Source: Candidatus Segetimicrobium genomatis (GTDB lineage Bacteria > Sysuimicrobiota > Sysuimicrobiia > Sysuimicrobiales > Segetimicrobiaceae). From it: 10,706 nt of DNA. The notes beneath the pieces were generated by a model that was not told the DNA's origin, did no database searches, and saw only the letters and a list, made by a program, of their open reading frames with translations. Of the stretch, positions 1-7,295 are shown one piece after another. The stretch lies in the NCBI GenBank assembly GCA_005883865.1, contig VBAO01000135.1, positions 1 through 10,706 of the forward strand, read 5' to 3'. The translations under genes were made by a program, and so were the position numbers. How positions within the stretch are numbered: position 1 is the first letter of the stretch; the number at the start of each line of letters is the position of its first letter.

Positions 1-1342
1 TCATGCCGATCTGGTCGTGCTCGCCCAGCAGATCGATAACCGAGGAGGCGATCTCCTTGGCCAGTTCCTCCTTGGCGAGCTCCGTGCCGAACGCCTCCAT
101 GCTCCCCGATGTGTCGATGACGAGCACGATGGCGACGGTGGGGAGCGCCAGCGTCTGGCGGACGTCCATCGTCACGGGCAGCGCCTCTTCGAGCGGCGTC
201 CCGGTGTACCCGCCAACGCCGTAGCTGTGGCCGCCCCCAATCACGACGAGGCCTCCGCCCATCGTCTCGACGAACGCCCGAATGCCCTCCTGCTGCCCCT
301 GGCTCAGGTCGAGCGCCGAGATGTCGTCGAGGACCACGCTCCGGTACGGGGCAAATCCGACGAGGGGCTCGGGCACGTCCTCGGGTGTCCGGACATCGAC
401 CCGGAGCCCCTGGTCGCGGAGCCATTGGGGGAGCCGGCTCGGGCCCGCGGCCACGAAGAGGACGCTCGGCCGGTCACGGACGACCACCAGGGCCTCCCCG
501 TGGTTGTTCTCGGGAATCGTGTCGGGAGACGCCACGACGTCGATGCGGTACCGGACGATCCCGCCCCGCATCGCCGTCTCTGAGAACGGGACGATGAGCT
601 CTCCCGGCGAGAGGGAGACGTGCCGGGAGTCCGCGGCCACGCCGTTTCGCGAGAGCGTCACGACCGCTTCCGCCGGGACCGTGGCCCGGAGCGCCGCCCG
701 GACCTCGTACACCTCGCCGACGTGCACGTCCTGGGGCGCGGTCACCTCCTCCACCAGCACCTCGTCGGGCGGCCCGGAGACGAGGGGCACCGCGTCCAGG
801 ACCACGCCGGCCTGCCGCGCCGCGCGGGCCGCCGCCACCGCGTCCCCACGGTTCTCCGCGCCGTCGCTGAGCACGACCACGCGCCGCACTCCCTCCGGGG
901 GCAGCATCCGGACGGCCAGGTCGATGGCGCCGCCGATGTCCGTGGCGTCAGGGTCGACCGCGGGACCCGGATCCTCGACCGCGGGGTGCGCCTCCACCGG
1001 ACGCCGTAGCGCCGCCCGGCCCGCAAACGTCACGACTCCCGCTCGGTCGCCCGACCGCATCCGGGCGAGGGCCTCGCGCACGACGGCGGTCTCCGCGCGC
1101 TGCTCATCCGGGGTGATGCTGAGCGAGCGGTCGACGGCGAACACGACGCTGGCGCCGGGCACCGCGACCCTCACGGACGGACCGCTGAGCGCCAGCGCAA
1201 GGAGCGCCAAGGTCGCGGCGCGCAGGATCGTCGCCACGCGCCAGCGGATGCCTGACCGGCGCCGTCCCAGCGCCACGGTAAACAGCACCAGGAGCAGCAA
1301 CCACAGCGCCCACGGATGCGCGAACGACACCGGGGCGGTCAT
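1..1342 (-). CDS. Membrane protein with tandem VWA domains and a GATase-like domain (3'-truncated by window edge)
   Basis: The visible 447 residues form an open frame from ATG at 1342 off the left edge. Two membrane segments lie at about residues 11-25 and 37-54. The first VWA domain follows with a complete MIDAS: DRSLS at 71-75, Thr134-Asp135 in DATDIGG, and Asp160 in VVLSDGAE. A beta-rich linker (about 190-290) leads to a glutamine-amidotransferase-like domain (about 292-390) containing GLVVIGGGHSYGVGGYTG. A second VWA domain then starts with IVLVIDTSGSM (MIDAS Asp410-Ser414) and is cut off. No cysteine occurs in the visible part, so the GATase-like domain has no catalytic nucleophile. VWA-GATase-VWA membrane proteins of about 850 residues are known next to MoxR/DUF58 genes, so perhaps half is missing. 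The start overlaps the upstream BatA-like stop in ATGA (1339-1342), implying translational coupling. The function is probably metal-dependent binding in or outside the membrane (inferred). The identification is secure; the substrate is unknown. Confidence 0.88.
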   Translation of the reverse strand, partial: MTAPVSFAHPWALWLLLLVLFTVALGRRRSGIRWRVATILRAATLALLALALSGPSVRVAVPGASVVFAVDRSLSITPDEQRAETAVVREALARMRSGDRAGVVTFAGRAALRRPVEAHPAVEDPGPAVDPDATDIGGAIDLAVRMLPPEGVRRVVVLSDGAENRGDAVAAARAARQAGVVLDAVPLVSGPPDEVLVEEVTAPQDVHVGEVYEVRAALRATVPAEAVVTLSRNGVAADSRHVSLSPGELIVPFSETAMRGGIVRYRIDVVASPDTIPENNHGEALVVVRDRPSVLFVAAGPSRLPQWLRDQGLRVDVRTPEDVPEPLVGFAPYRSVVLDDISALDLSQGQQEGIRAFVETMGGGLVVIGGGHSYGVGGYTGTPLEEALPVTMDVRQTLALPTVAIVLVIDTSGSMEAFGTELAKEELAKEIASSVIDLLGEHDQIGM

Positions 1343-3135
1343 GCGTCCCCCCCGCGGCGGCGGGTGGCGATCGCCCACTCGGTCGCCACGGCGGCCACGG
1401 CTCCCAGCACACACCACGGCCAGAGCGGCACCTGGCTGAGGAGGGGCCCGCGCGCCTCCGGGCCCTGCCCGCCGGCGCCGGAGGGCGCCGGCGCGACCCC
1501 CGGCTTGATGCGGCCTGCGGGCCGGGCGGCCGGCCGCACGGTGATCGCCCGCGCCCCCGCCTCCGTCCTGAGATGGTACACGCCGGCCCGCGTCAACGCC
1601 GGCAGGAGGAACGCGCCGTCGATCGCCCGCACAGTCCCGCGGCGGCCGGCGGGGTCGACCAGCTCCGCAGCCGACGCGGCGCCGGCCGGGATCTCGAGCC
1701 GCTCCCCGGCGCCGATCTCGATGGGCCCGCCGCCCAGCCACGCGAGGCTGTTGGCGAGGAGAACCGGGAAGGCCACGCGCTCGGGCAGATCGGAGTCTTG
1801 GAGGGCGAAGGCGAGCAGCAGCGCCCTCGTGCCGCCCCCTTCGAAGGCCCACAACAGCGGCGCGTCTCCACCGGCCAGCACGCGGCCCCCGTCCGCGGTG
1901 AGCGCGAGCGCGCGGGAGACCCGAACGGAGCTCAGGTCGACGAATTGCAGCACGGGATCGGTCCGGTCCCAGGTCCTGAACTCGGGACCGCGCACCTCAC
2001 CCGCCGCGGAGACCGGAAGGTTCGGCGGCACGGACGCGATCAGCAGATAATTTCCTGGAGGCACCGGGCCGGGCGCGACGCGGTCGAGGATCACGACGCC
2101 GTAGGAGCCCCAGGCCGCCGGATCCAGGCTCCGGGTCGCGGCGGCGCGGGCGACCGGGAGGACGCGCAGGAGACGCTCGAGATACGGATTGCCTTCGCCC
2201 ACCAGGAGGACCGCGGGCAGCGGGGCAGGGTCGAGCACCGCGGAGGCGACATCGTCCTCCGGTACCGCGTCGTGGGTGGTGATGCGGGCCCGGAACTCCC
2301 CGGTGCCGGCGACCGGGAAGACCACCGTCCGGCTCCCGCCCCCCGGCACGTCTACGGTATCGCGATACACCGTCACCCGGTCGTGGCTCACGTCCAGCGG
2401 CACCCGGCGGGCCCGGTCGTCGAAGTTGTCCAGCCGGAGCAGCGCTTCGGCTCCACCGGGGTCTCGCGCGATGCGAAAGGCGGTGATCGCGACGTTGTCG
2501 GCGGAGGTCCCCACGATCCGATACGTCGCGTGGGGGACGGCGGGCAGGCCCTCGCGCGCCGCGTCCGTCCAGACCACGATCCGGCCGCCGCGCGACAGCG
2601 GAAGCTCCCCCGCCGCGAGCACCGCTCCCCCGAGATCGCCCGCGGCGTCCCACGGTTCGAGCGCCCGGAGCGCCGCGACCAGCGTCGCGTGATCCCCAGT
2701 CAGGGGAAGGACCACTTGCGGCGTGGGACCCGCCGCCACGATGCCCGCCCGCCGGCCCGGCCGCAGGTGGGAGATAAGGTCGAGCGCCTCATCCCGCGCG
2801 CGATCGAACCGGGTCGGGGCAACATCCCGGGCGCGCATCGAGAGCGAGAGATCCAGCACCAGGATCAGGTCGCCCCCCTCCACCCCGCGCACGATCGCGG
2901 TCGGCCGGGCGAGGGCGACGACGACCGCGGCGGCGGCAAGGATCTGGAGCAGAAGCAGCAGGCTGCGCTCGATCCGCCGCGCCGGCCGGTAGGCCGCCAG
3001 GGTGGGGGCGGACCGCTGCCACAAGAGGATGCTGCTCACGGGGTGCTCCCGGCGTCGCACGCGCAGGAGGTACAGGAGAACCAGGAACGGGATGGCGAGC
3101 AGACCCCACAGCGCCGCCGGCGCGCCGAGGCTCAC
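1339..3135 (-). CDS. BatA-type membrane protein with VWA domain and GATase-like segment
   Basis: A 598-residue protein with the BatA N-terminal double-membrane domain (PF07584-like): one helix at about 8-25, a basic loop beginning RVRRREHPVSS, and a second helix at about 57-77. A VWA domain follows with MIDAS DLSLS at 95-99. The second MIDAS position is unusual: the expected Thr-Asp reads Gly167-Asp168 in DAAGDLGG, while Thr190-Asp191 (VWTDAA) is kept. Residues about 307-480 look like the degenerate GATase-like fold seen in related proteins (PAVLLVGEGN, then SYGVVILDRV). One C-terminal helix (about 573-591) ends in RRRGG. The only cysteine, Cys575, is in that helix. The start is GTG at 3135, with GGGAGGG at 3144-3150 eight bases upstream, overlapping the DUF58 stop as GTGA (3132-3135). 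Membrane-anchored VWA partners of MoxR/DUF58 form the Bat system, linked to aerotolerance and envelope stress; its role here is inferred from that. BatA-like is secure, exact function is not. Confidence 0.9.
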   Translation of the reverse strand: MSLGAPAALWGLLAIPFLVLLYLLRVRRREHPVSSILLWQRSAPTLAAYRPARRIERSLLLLLQILAAAAVVVALARPTAIVRGVEGGDLILVLDLSLSMRARDVAPTRFDRARDEALDLISHLRPGRRAGIVAAGPTPQVVLPLTGDHATLVAALRALEPWDAAGDLGGAVLAAGELPLSRGGRIVVWTDAAREGLPAVPHATYRIVGTSADNVAITAFRIARDPGGAEALLRLDNFDDRARRVPLDVSHDRVTVYRDTVDVPGGGSRTVVFPVAGTGEFRARITTHDAVPEDDVASAVLDPAPLPAVLLVGEGNPYLERLLRVLPVARAAATRSLDPAAWGSYGVVILDRVAPGPVPPGNYLLIASVPPNLPVSAAGEVRGPEFRTWDRTDPVLQFVDLSSVRVSRALALTADGGRVLAGGDAPLLWAFEGGGTRALLLAFALQDSDLPERVAFPVLLANSLAWLGGGPIEIGAGERLEIPAGAASAAELVDPAGRRGTVRAIDGAFLLPALTRAGVYHLRTEAGARAITVRPAARPAGRIKPGVAPAPSGAGGQGPEARGPLLSQVPLWPWCVLGAVAAVATEWAIATRRRGGDA

Positions 3136-4043
3136 TGGAGCAGCCCTCCCTGGCGCAGCCAGCGCAGGACCAGCGTCTCCACCGGCACCGCCGTCGACGT
3201 CCTGAGATAGTCGATGCCGTGACGGAAGCAGAACCGCTCGATGCCGTGGAAAAAGGCGTCGCGGGCCGCCGCGTACGCGCGCACCGCCTCGGCGTCCACG
3301 GTGACGTCCACCGCCTGTTGGGTCTCGGCATCCACGAGCCGCAGGTCGCCGGCGATGCGCGGGCTCACCTCTTCCTCGGCCAGCACGTGAATCAGGAACG
3401 TCTGCACCCGGTGGTGCCGGCAGAGGAGCAGCGCCGGCTCGTACCCCCGGGGGTCGAACAGGTCCGACAGCAGGACGAGGAGCCCCCGGCGGCGCGACGT
3501 TGCCAGGTGCCGCCGCATCGCCAGCCCCAGATGCGTTTCGCCGGAGGGCTCGAGCCGGTCCAGAAACTCGAGGAGGTCGACGGCGCGGGCGCGGCTCCGG
3601 AGACGGTCGAGGCGGGAGGCGGTCGTCGAAGCGAACGCGGTGACCCCCACCCGGTCGAGGTTCGTGAGCCCGATGTACCCGATGGCCGCGGCCAGCTGGG
3701 CGGCCAGCAGGAGCTTCGACGGACGGCCGGCGGCCATCGACCGGCTGGTGTCGACCATGAGGGAGACGTCCAGGTCTTCCTCTTCGGAGAACATCTTGAC
3801 GAAGAAGCGATCGAGACGCGAGACCACATTCCAGTCGATGTACCGGTAGTCATCGCCGAGCTGGTACGCGCGGTAGTCGTCGAACTCCAGGCCGCGCCCG
3901 CGGGCCAGGCTGCGCCGGTCGCCGCGCTGGGCGCCGCGGAACCGTTTCCGGCTCAAGAGGCTGAGGGTCTCGAGCTTCTGGAGGAACTCCGGGGCCAAGA
4001 GACGCCGCCCCGCCTCGGGACCCGCACCCGTGGAAGGCGCCAT
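3132..4043 (-). CDS. DUF58 family protein (soluble VWA-like)
   Basis: A 303-residue protein with the DUF58 (PF01882) signature: GRGLEFDDYRAYQLGDD from residue 49, then YRYIDWN ending near 72. The VWA-like part carries MIDAS DTSRS at 98-102, Thr170 in GETHLGLAM and Asp194 in LLSDLFD. There is no membrane segment, so this is the short cytoplasmic form rather than the longer one with N-terminal helices. DUF58 proteins almost always neighbour MoxR ATPases and are thought to be their VWA-type partners or adaptors. Here the gene starts only 2 nt after the MoxR stop, and its SD (GAGGT, 4050-4054) lies within the last MoxR codons. Its own stop overlaps the BatA-like start. I infer that it couples MoxR ATP hydrolysis to the membrane VWA proteins encoded next. 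The family call is very secure, the partner role is inferred. Confidence 0.95.
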   Translation of the reverse strand: MAPSTGAGPEAGRRLLAPEFLQKLETLSLLSRKRFRGAQRGDRRSLARGRGLEFDDYRAYQLGDDYRYIDWNVVSRLDRFFVKMFSEEEDLDVSLMVDTSRSMAAGRPSKLLLAAQLAAAIGYIGLTNLDRVGVTAFASTTASRLDRLRSRARAVDLLEFLDRLEPSGETHLGLAMRRHLATSRRRGLLVLLSDLFDPRGYEPALLLCRHHRVQTFLIHVLAEEEVSPRIAGDLRLVDAETQQAVDVTVDAEAVRAYAAARDAFFHGIERFCFRHGIDYLRTSTAVPVETLVLRWLRQGGLLQ

Positions 4044-4045
4044 CG

Positions 4046-5056
4046 CTAGACCTCGGGAGCGGGGATCTCCCCGGCCTCGACTTCCCGGACGGCGTCGTGA
4101 ATCACCGCGTCCGTGTCCGTCCCCTCGGCCTCGCCCTCAAAATTGAGGATGAGGCGGTGCCGGAGCGCGGGGAACGCGAGGCTCCGAAGATCGTCGACGG
4201 CCACGTTCAGCCGGCCCCGGCTGAGGGCCCGAACCTTGCCGGCGAGGATGAGGGCCTGCATGCCCCGCGGGCTGGCGCCGTAGCGGACGAAGCGGCGAGC
4301 GGCCTGGACGGCCCCCGGCGACTCGGGGTGGGTCGCCAGCACCAACCGGGCGGCGTACTCCCGGACGTGCGTCGCCACGGGGACCTGGCGGGCCAGCGCC
4401 TGCATCCGCACCACCACCGGCCCGTCGGCGACCTGATGCGCCGCGGGCTCGTCGGGCCCGGTGGTCCGGTCGATGATCGCCTGCAGGTCCGCGAGGCCCG
4501 GAAAGGGCACCCGGAGCTTGAACAGGAACCGATCGAGTTGGGCTTCGGGCAGCGGATAGGTCCCTTCCATCTCGATCGGGTTCTGCGTCGCCAGCACGAA
4601 GAACGGCTCGTCGAGGCGGCGCGACTCTCCGGCGATGGTGACGGCGTGCTCCTGCATCGCCTCGAGAAGCGCCGATTGCGTCTTCGGGGTCGCGCGATTG
4701 ATCTCGTCGGCGAGGACGATCTGCGAAAAGATGGGGCCGGGATGAAACTCGAACCTCCGCCGTCCGCTGTCGTCCTGGACGACCAGGTTCGTGCCCAGGA
4801 TGTCGGCGGGCATGAGGTCCGGCGTGAACTGGATGCGGGAGAACCGGAGGTCCAGCGCCTGGGCGAGGGTCCGGACGAGCAGGGTCTTGCCGACCCCCGG
4901 GACGCCCTCGAGCAACACGTGGCCGCCCGCGAGCAGCGCGATCGTGACCAGTTCGAGCAACTCCTCCTGGCCGACGATGACGCGGCCCAACTCCGATTGG
5001 ACCGCCGCAAACGCGCGGCGAAACTCGGCGACGTCGCGCGCGCCGGGATCGGTCAT
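4046..5056 (-). CDS. MoxR family AAA+ ATPase
   Basis: A 336-residue AAA+ ATPase of the MoxR family (AAA_3). All catalytic elements are visible: Walker A GVPGVGKT at 51-58, Walker B IVLADEIN at 113-120, sensor 1 ATQNP at 156-160, the arginine-finger region LPEAQLDRF at 169-177, and sensor 2 GASPRG at 260-265. The remainder is the helical lid domain. Length is typical and nothing is missing, so it should be an active cytoplasmic ATPase, probably hexameric as in RavA. MoxR proteins act as chaperone-like remodelers with VWA-domain partners; the three VWA-type genes downstream fit this. ATG at 5056 overlaps the preceding stop as ATGA (5053-5056), with GGAG about 8 nt upstream. Its target in this operon is unknown. 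Confidence 0.97.
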   Translation of the reverse strand: MTDPGARDVAEFRRAFAAVQSELGRVIVGQEELLELVTIALLAGGHVLLEGVPGVGKTLLVRTLAQALDLRFSRIQFTPDLMPADILGTNLVVQDDSGRRRFEFHPGPIFSQIVLADEINRATPKTQSALLEAMQEHAVTIAGESRRLDEPFFVLATQNPIEMEGTYPLPEAQLDRFLFKLRVPFPGLADLQAIIDRTTGPDEPAAHQVADGPVVVRMQALARQVPVATHVREYAARLVLATHPESPGAVQAARRFVRYGASPRGMQALILAGKVRALSRGRLNVAVDDLRSLAFPALRHRLILNFEGEAEGTDTDAVIHDAVREVEAGEIPAPEV

Positions 5057-6480
5057 CGCCCGGTCTCCAGCGCCTCGAAGTACCGGCGGATCAGCGTGAG
5101 GTACGCCGGCGGGAGAGGCTCGCGGGCGAGCGCGCGGTCGTTCTGGTGCGCCACGTCCGCCGGCACCGGCGACGCGGAGAGGTGCGGCGCTCCGGCGCGG
5201 CCCGGGGCCAGCAGGTCGCGGGTCACCGCCGTTCCCTCTCCCTGCCGCCCGGCCAGATGCTCCTCCACCCGGGACCCCTCGAGCCGCGGGGTCGGGGCGC
5301 CGAGGTGGGGCCCCCGCCCCTCGCCCGGCAGGCTGCCCTCGTTGGGCCCGGGGGGAGGCGACGCGGTCTCCTCCGCGGTTGGGATCACCGGGTTGGGCCC
5401 CGGAGCGGAGGGCGCCGGCCCCGATTCAGGCGCGGTCTGAGTGGCCACCGTGACCCCGACTCCCAGCGATCCGCCTTGAGCGATGCGTTCGGCTGAACTC
5501 TCCACCTGGTGCCGCGCCTCGCCGAGCGCCTGGTCGTCTCCCAGCATCCGCTCGAGACTCTGCAGGTCCGCGAGCGCGTCGCCGAGCGCGGATGCGGCCG
5601 CCCCGAAATGGCCGCGCTCGACTTCACGGCGGGCGGCCGCGACGTCGCGGCGCGACGAGGCGGGAGCCTTCATCTGATCCAGCGACTCGGACATCGCGCG
5701 CAGCCGTCGTGCGAGATCCTCGCGAGCGCCCGCGCCGCTTTCGCTTCCGAGGCGCGCCGCAAACGACTCCAACTCCCGGATCGCCTGCTCGAGGCGGCCC
5801 TGGGCGGCCGGCAAAGCGGGAGCGATGGAGGCCCCCTGGGAACCGGGGCCGCCCTGGAGCGCCGCCCCTCCGAGTCGCCGCTCGACGCGCGCCTGGGCCG
5901 AGCGCAACTCGCGGACGGCCTCCTGGAGCGACCTGAGCGCGCTCTGCCGGGTCACCCGGGGCGTCTCCAGCCTCCGGCCGAGGTCTTGAAGGCGGGGCGC
6001 CAGCCGGCGGGTCTCGGGAAGACCCCGGGTCCGGCTCATCCCCTCCAGGTGTTGCGCGATCATCACGAGCGTCCGGCCCTCCCGGTGAATCACCGCGGCG
6101 GTGCGCGCGGCCGGCAACTCGGGGATTGTCCAGCCCTGCAGGAACTGCGCCCACAGGATCAGCGCGCCGGCCAGGGCCAGCGCGACCCATCCCTCCCTGG
6201 GAAACGCGATCGGCGCGGCCCGGCGGGGAACGATCCCCTGCGCCGCCGTGGCCGCGTCGGCGATCTGAAGACGCACGAGCCCGCGAGGTGGATCGGATCG
6301 TGCGCACGACTCCATCGCGGTGCTCAGACGGTCGGCCAGGCCGAGCCGGCGATCCGCGATGCGGGCGGCGCCGAGTAGCGACGGCCGGCGCAGCCATACG
6401 AGCATGGGAACCAGCACCGCGGCGAGACCGGCCCCCACGACCGCCAACTCGCGGAGCGGCAGCGGCACCGGGACCACCAT
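5053..6480 (-). CDS. Membrane-anchored coiled-coil protein of the MoxR/DUF58 operon (N-terminus probably frameshifted)
   Basis: From the first in-frame ATG this encodes 475 residues. Membrane helices lie at about 12-30 and 97-113. Between them is a conserved-looking segment with RRPSLLGAARIADRRLGL and RLSTAMES. Residues about 130-350 are Arg/Leu/Glu/Ala-rich with heptad character, probably an extended coiled coil. A Pro/Gly/Ser-rich linker (about 350-430) precedes a short C-terminal helix with LPPAYLTLIRRYFEALETGR. I recognise this layout from uncharacterised DUF4175-like proteins beside MoxR genes but know no proven function. The ATG at 6480 has no SD upstream and the frame remains open back to a stop at 6574-6576. 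Related proteins as I recall them carry an additional helix before this point, and here it lies in frame upstream of the ATG (AGLSLAWALATMVVPV). The natural start is therefore probably ATG 6566 in another frame. The gene ends in an ATGA overlap with MoxR. A membrane scaffold linking the permease or envelope with MoxR is inferred. Confidence 0.8.
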   Translation of the reverse strand: MVVPVPLPLRELAVVGAGLAAVLVPMLVWLRRPSLLGAARIADRRLGLADRLSTAMESCARSDPPRGLVRLQIADAATAAQGIVPRRAAPIAFPREGWVALALAGALILWAQFLQGWTIPELPAARTAAVIHREGRTLVMIAQHLEGMSRTRGLPETRRLAPRLQDLGRRLETPRVTRQSALRSLQEAVRELRSAQARVERRLGGAALQGGPGSQGASIAPALPAAQGRLEQAIRELESFAARLGSESGAGAREDLARRLRAMSESLDQMKAPASSRRDVAAARREVERGHFGAAASALGDALADLQSLERMLGDDQALGEARHQVESSAERIAQGGSLGVGVTVATQTAPESGPAPSAPGPNPVIPTAEETASPPPGPNEGSLPGEGRGPHLGAPTPRLEGSRVEEHLAGRQGEGTAVTRDLLAPGRAGAPHLSASPVPADVAHQNDRALAREPLPPAYLTLIRRYFEALETGR

Positions 6481-6566
6481 CGTGGCGAGCGCCCATGCCA
6501 GCGAGAGCCCAGCCGAAACGCGACCCGGCGGAGGATGGTCCCCAGGATCCCCGCCTCGCGCGTCAT
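6481..6566 (-). other. Probable frameshifted N-terminal codons of the coiled-coil gene
   Basis: An ATG at 6564-6566 overlaps the permease stop TGA (6563-6565) as ATGA, the same arrangement as at three other junctions counting the GTGA one. AGGA (6577-6580) lies 10 nt upstream. This frame encodes MTREAGILGTILRRVAF, a plausible basic N-terminus, and then turns into Arg/Trp-rich nonsense. The frame of the 475-residue protein encodes AGLSLAWALATMVVPV in the same place, a good membrane helix. Restoring one base near the T-run at 6516-6518 would fuse the two into a protein of about 504 residues. Either an assembly error, a real mutation or, less likely, recoding; I see no classical slippery heptamer. 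Confidence 0.6.
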
Positions 6567-7282
6567 CCGACGGCTATCCTGCCGAGGCGCCGGCGCGCCC
6601 ACAGCGCGCTCGCGATGCCCACGACGGCATACACCCCCGTCGCTCCCGGCAGCATGCCGTGGGCGGCCGCCGTCGCGGCGAGGATCGGGTTCAGGGACTG
6701 GTAGGGGAACGGGAGCAGGGCCGTGACGACGAACACCGCGATCAGCGTCCCCCAATGGATGAGGATCCGCGAGAACTCCGCCTCGAACAGGATGCTGTAG
6801 AGCAACCCCACCTGCGCGATCCCCCACGCGACCGCGGCGATCAGGGCGGCGACGGGAAGGAGCGCCACGAGGGGGATCTGCCGGATCGCGATCGTGAGCG
6901 CGAGGAGCGGGGCGCCGAGCAGCAGCCAGAAGACGATCGTCAGGAGCGACGCAAGGCTCTTCCCGACCACGATCGTCCCCGGCGAGAACGGGGCGTAGAC
7001 GAGATCGACCGGCCCCTTTTCGCCTTCGACGGCGATCTCCTGGACGAGACACGCCGATGCCCCGTAGGTGACCAGTGCGACCTGGACCCACACCACGGCC
7101 ACGTACAGGCTCGTCTCGCTCGAGGCGGAAAACCGGCTGAGTTCAGGCGGGAGGCCGAGGAACACGAGGGCCCCGAGGATCCCGAGATACGAGGCCTGGA
7201 AGATCCAGATCTTGCGGCTTCCGCTCCGGGCCCGGAGATCTCCGCGCAGCACCGGATTCCCCCATGCGGAAACGATCCCCAC
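6563..7282 (-). CDS. ABC-2-type transporter permease subunit
   Basis: A 239-residue polytopic membrane protein. The N-terminus NPVLRGDLRARSGSRK is typical of ABC-2/NosY-like permeases (asparagine-proline plus a basic amphipathic helix). Helices are predicted at about 25-43, 59-80, 104-131, 134-160, 174-192 and 213-229. The cytoplasmic loop with QEIAVEGEKGPVDLVYAPFS followed by VVGKSL matches the family's pattern of glutamate, leucine-rich and GK residues ahead of the third helix. GTG at 7282 is the chosen start because AGGAGG (7288-7293) lies 5 nt upstream; it begins 13 nt after the previous stop. Such permeases normally pair with an ABC ATPase, but none is encoded in this window. The substrate cannot be inferred. 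Its stop overlaps the probable start of the coiled-coil gene, placing it in the same operon. Confidence 0.88.
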   Translation of the reverse strand: MGIVSAWGNPVLRGDLRARSGSRKIWIFQASYLGILGALVFLGLPPELSRFSASSETSLYVAVVWVQVALVTYGASACLVQEIAVEGEKGPVDLVYAPFSPGTIVVGKSLASLLTIVFWLLLGAPLLALTIAIRQIPLVALLPVAALIAAVAWGIAQVGLLYSILFEAEFSRILIHWGTLIAVFVVTALLPFPYQSLNPILAATAAAHGMLPGATGVYAVVGIASALWARRRLGRIAVG

Positions 7283-7287
7283 GGCGT

Positions 7288-7293
7288 CCTCCT
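7288..7293 (-). promoter_or_regulatory. Strong Shine-Dalgarno of the permease gene
   Basis: AGGAGG on the minus strand, 5 nt before the GTG at 7282. It decides the start of the permease, which otherwise has no ATG at a sensible place. Confidence 0.8.
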
Positions 7294-7295
7294 GC

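Noticed and set aside
282..1439. Plus-strand open frame opposite the tandem-VWA gene
   Set aside because: Ser/Arg/Thr-rich low-complexity translation, antisense to two complete MIDAS-containing domains.
1470..1493. 10-bp inverted repeat with GGAG loop within the BatA-like gene
   Set aside because: It falls in codons of a Pro/Ala/Gly-rich linker where GC-rich palindromes arise easily; nothing suggests a regulatory role.
1573..3210. Long plus-strand open frame opposite the BatA-like gene (545 codons)
   Set aside because: It lies antisense to a well-supported gene and its translation is Arg/Gly/Pro/Asp-rich with no recognisable motif; long antisense frames are expected at this GC content.
4097..5440. 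Plus-strand open frame opposite MoxR and the coiled-coil gene
   Set aside because: Antisense shadow of MoxR, whose Walker, sensor and arginine-finger motifs settle the coding strand.
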